From a bacterium (GTDB taxonomy: Bacteria; Chloroflexota; Dormibacteria; UBA8260; Bog-877), in assembly GCA_021791455.1 (NCBI GenBank), contig JAJYWM010000344.1, forward strand, positions 1 to 5,226: a stretch of DNA of 5,226 nt, read 5' to 3'. The notes below the pieces were generated by a model. The model was not told where the DNA came from, did no database searches, and saw only the letters and a list, made by a program, of their open reading frames with translations. Shown in pieces: positions 1 to 5,226 of the stretch. The translations under genes were made by a program, and so were the position numbers. Numbering within the stretch: the stretch's first letter is position 1; every line of letters starts with the position of its first letter.

Positions 1-126
1 CCATCGTCTGCCGTAGACCCATGGCTCCGAACGCGCGCTCTCCGGGGGGAGGCCGGGCGGGGATGCGGGAACAGGTATTTCTGGTTGGTCTGGCATACTC
101 GCCTACGGGTCTCCCTGCCGTGAGTC

Positions 127-132
127 GGAGGT
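127..132 (+). promoter_or_regulatory. Ribosome binding site for the acetyltransferase
   Basis: GGAGGT lies five bases before the ATG at 138. This strong site decides for that start over the upstream in-frame ATG at 21, which has no comparable purine tract. Confidence 0.8.
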
Positions 133-137
133 GGTCA

Positions 138-695
138 ATGTCGCCGAATCTCTTCTCGGGTCGGTTGGTGCGCCTGTGCGCGCCCCGTGCCGATGACGCC
201 GAGTTTCTTTCGCGGTGGAGCGAGGACGCCACCTATCGTCGCCTGGCCGATACCGATGCGGCGCGTCCACTGCCTCCGGAACACTTCCGGGAGCGGGATG
301 AGGCGATGGCTGACGATCGCGCCAACTTTGAGTTTCGCATCCGCAGCCTCGACGATGACCGGCTGCTCGGCTTTGTGGCTGTGTGCGGGATCGAGTGGCC
401 AAACCGTCATGGGTGGGTCGCCATCGGCCTGGGCGACCCCAGCGACAGGGGTCGCGGCTACGGCCATGAGGCGATGGAGATGGCCATCCGCTACGCCTTC
501 CATGAACTGGGGCTGCATCGCCTGAGTCTGGACGTCATCGCCGACAACCTCCCGGCGATCCGCCTCTATCGGAGGTTGGGCTTTCAGGAGGAAGGGCGTC
601 TGCGGGAGCGAGTTCTCCGGGATGGCGAGCACACAGATCTGATCTACATGGGTTTGCTTTGCCGCGATTGGGAGGCCTCCCGAGTGGGCGCGTGA
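138..695 (+). CDS. GNAT-family N-acetyltransferase, RimJ/RimL type
   Basis: This encodes a 185-residue cytoplasmic acetyltransferase that would move an acetyl group from acetyl-CoA to an amine, either a protein N-terminus or a small molecule. The N-terminal strand RLVRLCAPRADDAEFL (residues 9-24) is typical of the Acetyltransf_3 (RimJ/RimL) branch. The acetyl-CoA pyrophosphate-binding motif is RGRGYG at 104-109. The late motif NLPAIRLYRRLGF at 137-149 carries the usual Asn and Tyr. The length is normal for the family. The frame is open back to an ATG at 21, but the ATG at 138 is preferred: it has GGAGGT six bases or so upstream, and the extra 39 N-terminal residues do not resemble the family. 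The stop overlaps the GTG of the next gene, so the two are probably co-translated. The substrate cannot be told from sequence, because members range from ribosomal-protein to antibiotic and polyamine acetylation. Confidence 0.92.
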   Translation: MSPNLFSGRLVRLCAPRADDAEFLSRWSEDATYRRLADTDAARPLPPEHFRERDEAMADDRANFEFRIRSLDDDRLLGFVAVCGIEWPNRHGWVAIGLGDPSDRGRGYGHEAMEMAIRYAFHELGLHRLSLDVIADNLPAIRLYRRLGFQEEGRLRERVLRDGEHTDLIYMGLLCRDWEASRVGA

Positions 696-1387
696 AGATG
701 GCAGATCAGCAGATTCCTCCTCACGACCTGCCCCGGCAGACGTCCTTCTTCGAGTTCTCCTTTGGTGGCACCCGCCGAGCCGCTATCAGGGCGTCGGACC
801 AGGACCGGGAACTGACCGCGCAGCAGCTGGCCGATCACCATGCGGCTGGCCGGCTGACCCTGGATGAGCTGCGTGAGCGCATGGATCGCGTCTACGACGC
901 CCGCACCGTGAACGACCTGGACGCGATTCTGGCCGACCTGCCGGCCACCAGGCTCGTGGCGACGACACCGTGGGATGCGGTCCTCGCGGCCCGTCGACGG
1001 GGTCCCTTCCCGGGCTACGCCTACGGCGGATTCTGGGCTAGAGCGGGAGGTCTGGGCGTCGATGTGCTTGCCATTGTGGCCCTCAACTTGGGGCTGGACC
1101 CCGCCCTGCACATCCCCGAGCTGTTCTGGCTCATCCCGCCCGTCTACTTCACCACCTTCTGGGGTGCCGTCTCGCGCACTCCAGGGATGTGGCTTGGCGG
1201 GCTCAGAGTCGTGCGTGCCGAGGACGGAGGCCGTCTGGGTATCCGGCGGAGCTTCTTGCGCTCCTGCGGATACCTACTGGACCTGGCGTCCTGCTCGATC
1301 GGGTTCCTCTGGGCCGCCGCCGACCCTCGCCGCCAGGCCTGGCATGACAAGATCGCCGGTAGCTTGGTCGTGCGCCGCAAGGACTGA
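692..1387 (+). CDS. DUF1707 + RDD-family membrane protein
   Basis: This is a 231-residue protein with an N-terminal cytoplasmic DUF1707 domain (about residues 32-84, beginning IRASDQDRE and ending LDAILADLP) joined to an RDD membrane domain (about 110-229). RDD hallmarks are visible: Arg117 and Asp124 in the first membrane segment (FWARAGGLGVD), TPGMWLGGLRVV after the second segment, and a terminal AWHDKIAGSLVV. Three hydrophobic segments fall near 119-136, 146-163 and 195-215. DUF1707 is common in actinobacterial membrane proteins and has no firmly established role. RDD proteins have been linked to ion exchange or membrane stress in some bacteria, but the function here is unknown. The start is taken as GTG 692, which overlaps the upstream TGA (GTGA). 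ATG 698 is an equally possible start two codons later, while an upstream in-frame TTG at 659 is less likely. The last 114 bp lie opposite the end of the convergent S-component gene. Confidence 0.88.
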   Translation: MKMADQQIPPHDLPRQTSFFEFSFGGTRRAAIRASDQDRELTAQQLADHHAAGRLTLDELRERMDRVYDARTVNDLDAILADLPATRLVATTPWDAVLAARRRGPFPGYAYGGFWARAGGLGVDVLAIVALNLGLDPALHIPELFWLIPPVYFTTFWGAVSRTPGMWLGGLRVVRAEDGGRLGIRRSFLRSCGYLLDLASCSIGFLWAAADPRRQAWHDKIAGSLVVRRKD

Positions 1388-2130
1388 AGCGTCCTCGGCC
1401 GGCGCCCAGGCAAGTGTGAAACGACGGCTGACCCTTCTCAGGCCGACCAGGATCGGCAAACCGAGGAGGGCGACCATGGCAGCATTTCCCCATGCCCGAA
1501 ATGAGTCGTACACAAACGAGGTAAGCGCGTAGTACCTGGCGAAGCGGGCCAGGGCCGTCAGAGGCGCCAGCCGAGGGCTCCAGCCCAATTGCGGCGAACC
1601 CGCGAAGAAGGTCCAGTTCCACACATCCATCACGGCCCCGAACCCAAATCCGGTCACCACCCCAACCGCGGCCAGGATGACCACGTCCACTGCCCCCGGC
1701 CTGCGGCCTCGGCGCCAGCTGCCTGCCAGGCCGGCCACCATCCCCACCCAGCCAAGCGCGAACAGCTGATACGGAATCCACGGGCCCAGTCCCCCGGTGG
1801 CCAGGGCCGAGGTCAGCAGCGATCCCGCCCCCACCAGAAAGCCGAACTCAGGACCCAGGGCATAGCCGCCGCACAGCACCAGCAAGAAGATGGGGCTGAA
1901 GCCACCGATGCCAGTCACCAGAGCCGCTCTCAGGGCTGCGTCGGCGGCGCTCAGGGCTGCCAGCAGGGCGAAGGACCGCGAGTCCATCCTCCTGGTCCCG
2001 ACTTCGAAGATAAGAAGCCCCAGGGCGGTGCCGAGGCCGATCACCAGAGCAGGAGTTGTCGCCGGCAGGCCCAGACCCGAGAACGGCCACAGGAAGAGGC
2101 CCATGCCCAGCATGCTCAGCAGGACCAGGA

Positions 2131-2134
<4 letters not shown>
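1274..2134 (-). CDS. cbrT: ECF transporter S component, CbrT-like (predicted cobalamin)
   Basis: This 286-residue integral membrane protein is the substrate-binding subunit of an energy-coupling factor importer. It is almost wholly hydrophobic, with segments near 1-22, 28-45, 54-73, 79-112, 121-138 and 150-180, and a last one ending near 235. The stretch SPIFLLVLCGGYALGPEFGF (80-99), followed by TGGLGPWIPYQLFALGWVG (113-131), is the signature I associate with S components of the cobalamin (CbrT-like) family. The substrate is inferred from this and from the B12 riboswitch that heads the operon. The start is TTG at 2134, overlapping the ATPase stop as TTGA, with GAGGA seven bases upstream. ATGs at codons 8 and 11 would cut into the first membrane segment. 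Residues 240-286 follow the last membrane segment, are hydrophilic and look unconserved. Residues 250-286 are antisense to the end of the RDD gene. The symbol is a family-based guess. Confidence 0.87.
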
Positions 2135-3464
<1,330 letters not shown>

Positions 3465-3468
<4 letters not shown>

Positions 3469-4283
3469 GCGCAGAAGGCGGCCACGATGAGCAGACATCC
3501 TCCTGCGGTCGGGAGCCAGTCGACTCCTGGCAGCTGGAGTGTGGGATAGGGCTCCCACCCTCCCACGAGCCCCAAGACAACTGCCGTCATGAAAAGTGCG
3601 CCGGCGGCCGCGGTGACTGCCGCCAGCATTTTGTCCGCCCTGGTCCAGGGCGTCGGCCACACCGAGGTCCGGCGCGCGAGCCCGAACCCCCGGGACTCCA
3701 TCGCCTCAGCCAGCAGCACCGAACCTTCGATCGCCGACAGCACCGACGGAACAGCGACCGCTCTCCAGGACCTGGGGCCTCGCGGCCGCCATCCCCGCAC
3801 GCTCTGCGCTTCTCTGACCGCTAGAAAGCTGCTCCGCAGGCGCGGGAGCAGGGTGGTGGTGGCTGCCAGCGCAGCTCCGGTGCGATGCAGAGAATTGGGA
3901 AGCGCGTCTACCAGCTGCTGGGGTTCGGTGGCCACCGCCAGGGTCAGGCCGGCCAGAAGACAGGCCGTGAGGCCTAGGGCCACATCCACCCCGTAGGCGG
4001 CTCCCTCCCAAGTGAGCTGACCGCCCACAGCAGGCAGCCAGGCGGGCAGGGCAACGACCACATCCTGTCCCGTGTGGCTCAAGAGGAAGTTGAAGCCTAT
4101 GGCCATCAGTCCGGCCAACCCCACCCAGCGCAAAGCCGGTGTGACGGCCGTTCCCGGCCGGCGCGCCCGCAGCAGCATGAGTGCCGCGGCGACGAGGGTG
4201 AGGACCCGGTACACCGGGTCCTCACTCCCCAGCGAGAGCAACAGAACTGCACCCACCCAGATCAGCAGGGCGCGGGGGTTCAC
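3465..4283 (-). CDS. ecfT: EcfT, ECF transporter transmembrane coupling component
   Basis: This 272-residue membrane protein links the ATPase to the S component. It has hydrophobic segments near 5-18, 27-38, 52-68, 100-117 and 219-240, and another near the C-terminus. The cytoplasmic coupling region carries two Arg-Gly motifs that dock into the ATPase grooves: REAQSVRGW (157-165, Arg163) and AMESRGFG (194-201, Arg198). The second is close to the family norm. The first reads VRG where Ala-Arg-Gly/Ser is usual. The length is normal for EcfT. The start is GTG 4283, six bases after the lipoprotein stop. No clear Shine-Dalgarno precedes it, so translation is probably coupled to the upstream gene. 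The stop overlaps the EcfA start (ATGA). Codons 20-29 contain a perfect 13-bp-arm inverted repeat, listed separately. Confidence 0.93.
4198..4225. repeat. Perfect inverted repeat, 13-bp arms, 2-base centre, within ecfT
   Basis: On the + strand the arm GTGAGGACCCGGT (4198-4210) is followed by AC and then by its exact complement, ACCGGGTCCTCAC (4213-4225). In the ecfT mRNA it spans codons 20-29 (Ser-Glu-Asp-Pro-Val-Tyr-Arg-Val-Leu-Thr). It would fold into a very GC-rich hairpin about 60 bases after the start codon, with a tight loop of about four bases. As DNA it is a dyad of the size bound by dimeric regulators. No T-tract follows on either strand, so it is not a simple intrinsic terminator. 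The repeat itself is certain; its role is unknown. Confidence 0.9.
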
Positions 4284-4289
4284 TGGGGG

Positions 4290-4769
4290 TCAGCTGTCCG
4301 CCGGGGGCCTCGGCGGAGCGCTAGGTGAACCCGTCCCGAAGTGCCAGCCGAGAGCGTCCCCGGGGCGGAGCTCGATGTCGGAGACACCCACCTGGGCCGC
4401 CTTCCAAGGGCCCTTGCCACTCCAGGTGAACAGCGCCCAGTAGGGCTGCCCGGAGGCTAAGCAGCTGGTGTAGGACTTCGGCTCGTGGTCGATCTGGCAG
4501 ATTGCGTCGCCGTAGCTGAAGTGCTCCTTGGCGAATTCGATGCCACTGCGGCTCATCGCTGTCTCCGCCGGGACTTCAGGTCCCTTGAAGCTGGCGCACC
4601 CGTCCACCACCTTCTTGTTGGCGAGCTCCACGACAATCTCGACGTGGTGCCCACTGCCACACTGGGCACTGGTCGTCGCAGCCTTCTGCGAGGTTGCTCC
4701 GCAGCCCGCCAGCAGGGCTGCCGCCATCACCGGGGCCAGAATCGCGCTGGCCCATTGAGACGACCTCAT
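4290..4769 (-). CDS. DUF4430-like (transcobalamin-like) lipoprotein
   Basis: This is a 159-residue secreted lipoprotein. The signal peptide has Arg2, a hydrophobic core (about 7-20) and the lipobox LLAGC, with lipidated Cys23. The mature domain fits the DUF4430 family, which resembles the C-terminal domain of transcobalamin. The evidence is YGDAICQIDHEP (86-97), PYWALFTWSGKGPW (109-122) and the closing RPGDALGWHFG (135-145). Four more cysteines (37, 58, 91, 103) could form two disulfides outside the cell. A Pro/Ser-rich tail follows residue 146. As the first gene after the B12 riboswitch and before ecfT, it is probably an accessory corrinoid-binding protein that hands substrate to the S component. 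That role is inferred. The frame is open back to an ATG at 4808, but ATG 4769 is chosen because it directly begins the signal peptide and has GGAGG eight bases upstream. Confidence 0.85.
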   Translation of the reverse strand: MRSSQWASAILAPVMAAALLAGCGATSQKAATTSAQCGSGHHVEIVVELANKKVVDGCASFKGPEVPAETAMSRSGIEFAKEHFSYGDAICQIDHEPKSYTSCLASGQPYWALFTWSGKGPWKAAQVGVSDIELRPGDALGWHFGTGSPSAPPRPPADS

Positions 4770-4777
4770 CGTCTCCA

Positions 4778-4782
4778 CCTCC
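4778..4782 (-). promoter_or_regulatory. Ribosome binding site of the lipoprotein gene
   Basis: On the minus strand GGAGG ends eight bases before ATG 4769. It fixes the start and forms part of the predicted sequestering stem. Confidence 0.8.
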
Positions 4783-4828
4783 CGACGGCCGCTTGGACCC
4801 CACGCCAAAACTGGGCCTGCCGTCGGAG
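4779..4828 (-). promoter_or_regulatory. Predicted riboswitch expression platform: SD-sequestering stem with competing hairpin
   Basis: In the transcript CTCCGACGGC (4828-4819) is complementary to GCCGTCGGGAG (4789-4779), giving ten base pairs with one bulged base. The 3' arm includes most of the lipoprotein Shine-Dalgarno. The 5' arm lies inside a competing small hairpin, GGCCT/AGGCC (4831-4827 with 4818-4814), whose eight-base loop is the sequence needed for sequestration. This suggests translational control: one fold exposes the ribosome site and the other hides it. The base pairing is read directly from the sequence. Which state B12 favours is inferred; OFF with ligand is usual. Confidence 0.6.
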
Positions 4829-4864
4829 GCCTTCCTTCCCGTTGCGCGCGGGGGTGTTCTCACC

Positions 4865-5085
4865 CGGTCGGGCCGGTCTCCTGGCTCGCGGATCCATGCC
4901 CCACACCGCCTTCCCGGACCTGGTTCCGGTGGCACGTTGGCTGGGGCTCCCCGCTCACAGTTGCGCGACAGCTCCGGATTTGGGACCGCGTCCCGCACCG
5001 GATTCCCATTCGCCCGAAGGGCTATTCGGTTGTGTCAGCGATTCTACATGGATCGGTCTCATCCGGGGGGCGGGACCGCGGAGGG
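4865..5085 (-). ncRNA. Cobalamin riboswitch (AdoCbl-type, class I)
   Basis: This is the 5' leader of the ECF operon, a cis-acting RNA that binds coenzyme B12 and represses the genes below it. Conserved parts appear in order in the transcript. GGGAATCCGGTG is at 5007-4996. AATCCGGAGC leads into the core GCTGTCGCGCAACTGTGA, which ends at 4955. A GCCCCA/TGGGGC stem (4947-4942 with 4903-4898) encloses the peripheral GCCACCGG / CCGGGAAGGCGG element (4933-4926 and 4917-4906). The B12 box AGCCAGGAGACCGGCC is at 4886-4871. The peripheral stem marks the large AdoCbl-type class. The B12 box begins 102 bases before the lipoprotein start codon (4871 to 4769). The 5' boundary is uncertain, because I could not place the closing P1/P2 strand with confidence; the GGTCCC at 5077-5072 is one candidate. 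Confidence 0.96.
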
Positions 5086-5152
5086 GGTGGGGCCGTCGAG
5101 ATCTCGCCATTCATCTCAGTGGGCAAACAAGCTACAGCTCACCAGCAGTCAG

Positions 5153-5192
5153 CCCCGTGAGGCGGCGGTCGTGAGCCCGCCTCCTCATGGGG
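5153..5192. repeat. GC-rich inverted repeat upstream of the riboswitch
   Basis: CCCCGTGAGG (5153-5162) pairs with CCTCATGGGG (5183-5192) over ten positions with a single G-T wobble. An alternative inner pairing exists: GAGGCGG (5159-5165) with CCGCCTC (5177-5183). No T-tract follows on either strand, so it is at best an atypical terminator for a gene beyond the window edge, or an operator. I see no gene between about 5086 and the window end. Confidence 0.55.
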
Positions 5193-5226
5193 GTTAGCCA
5201 CTATTGGAGAATTCGATCATCTGGTC

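Noticed and set aside
94..99. CATACT preceded by TGG as an extended -10 promoter for the acetyltransferase
   Set aside because: No -35 element is recognisable at the right distance, and a single weak hexamer is not enough.
21..137. N-terminal extension of the acetyltransferase from the ATG at 21
   Set aside because: The extra 39 residues do not fit the family, and the ATG at 138 has a strong ribosome binding site.
4805..4831. GGCCT/AGGCC hairpin followed by AGTTTT as an intrinsic terminator
   Set aside because: The stem is only five pairs and the T run is four bases, interrupted by GG. Sequestration of the ribosome site explains the region better.
5041..5046. TAGAAT on the minus strand as the -10 box of the operon promoter
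   Set aside because: It resembles a -10 hexamer, but no acceptable -35 lies 16-18 bases upstream, and a start just below it would cut into the likely 5' part of the riboswitch aptamer.
4891..5054. GATCCATG (4891-4898) complementary to CATGGATC (5047-5054), as a long-range riboswitch helix
   Set aside because: An eight-base match over a span this size is expected fairly often by chance, and it does not correspond to a known helix of the cobalamin aptamer.
4485..5174. Long open frame on the + strand opposite the lipoprotein gene and riboswitch
   Set aside because: It runs antisense to a well-supported gene and a conserved riboswitch, and its product is low-complexity Arg/Pro/Ser-rich, as expected of a high-GC shadow frame.
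5190..5226. tRNA-like 3' end around GAATTCGATC at the right edge
   Set aside because: The bases flanking the TTCGA-like loop do not pair as a T-arm and no acceptor or anticodon arm can be built.

Overview
The window is high-GC DNA in which genes are packed with 4-base start/stop overlaps. It uses ATG, GTG and TTG starts. The B12 uptake system seen here is the ECF type, with a lipoprotein partner and no TonB-type components. That points to a single-membrane, high-GC bacterium such as an actinobacterium or a Chloroflexota/Dormibacterota-like lineage. The sequence alone does not settle the phylum.

Layout. On the + strand at the left is a two-gene unit: a RimJ/RimL-type GNAT acetyltransferase (138-695), then a DUF1707 + RDD membrane protein (692-1387) that starts inside the acetyltransferase stop codon. 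The rest is a single minus-strand operon, read from right to left. It begins with a cobalamin (AdoCbl-type) riboswitch (about 4865-5085), followed by a likely ribosome-site-sequestering expression platform (4779-4828). The genes are a DUF4430-like lipoprotein (4290-4769), EcfT (3465-4283), a fused double-ATPase EcfA (2131-3468) and a CbrT-like S component (1274-2134). EcfT/EcfA overlap by ATGA and EcfA/S by TTGA. About 170 bases upstream of the riboswitch hold no gene that I can support, only a long GC-rich hairpin (5153-5192).

How it works together. Riboswitch, S component, both ATPase halves, T component and lipoprotein make a complete dedicated cobalamin/cobamide importer. The lipoprotein probably presents the corrinoid at the outer face. 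The S component binds it in the membrane, EcfT couples it to the ATPases, and the riboswitch shuts the operon off when B12 is plentiful. B12 as substrate rests on the riboswitch and on family resemblance; it is not directly demonstrated.

Most notable oddities: a perfect 13-bp-arm inverted repeat inside ecfT; a Ser in place of the switch His in the second ATPase half, paired with an LSTGQ signature; an SD-sequestering stem with a competing hairpin after the riboswitch; and a 114-bp tail-to-tail overlap between the S-component and RDD genes. The importer itself is a recognisable type, not a wholly new system.
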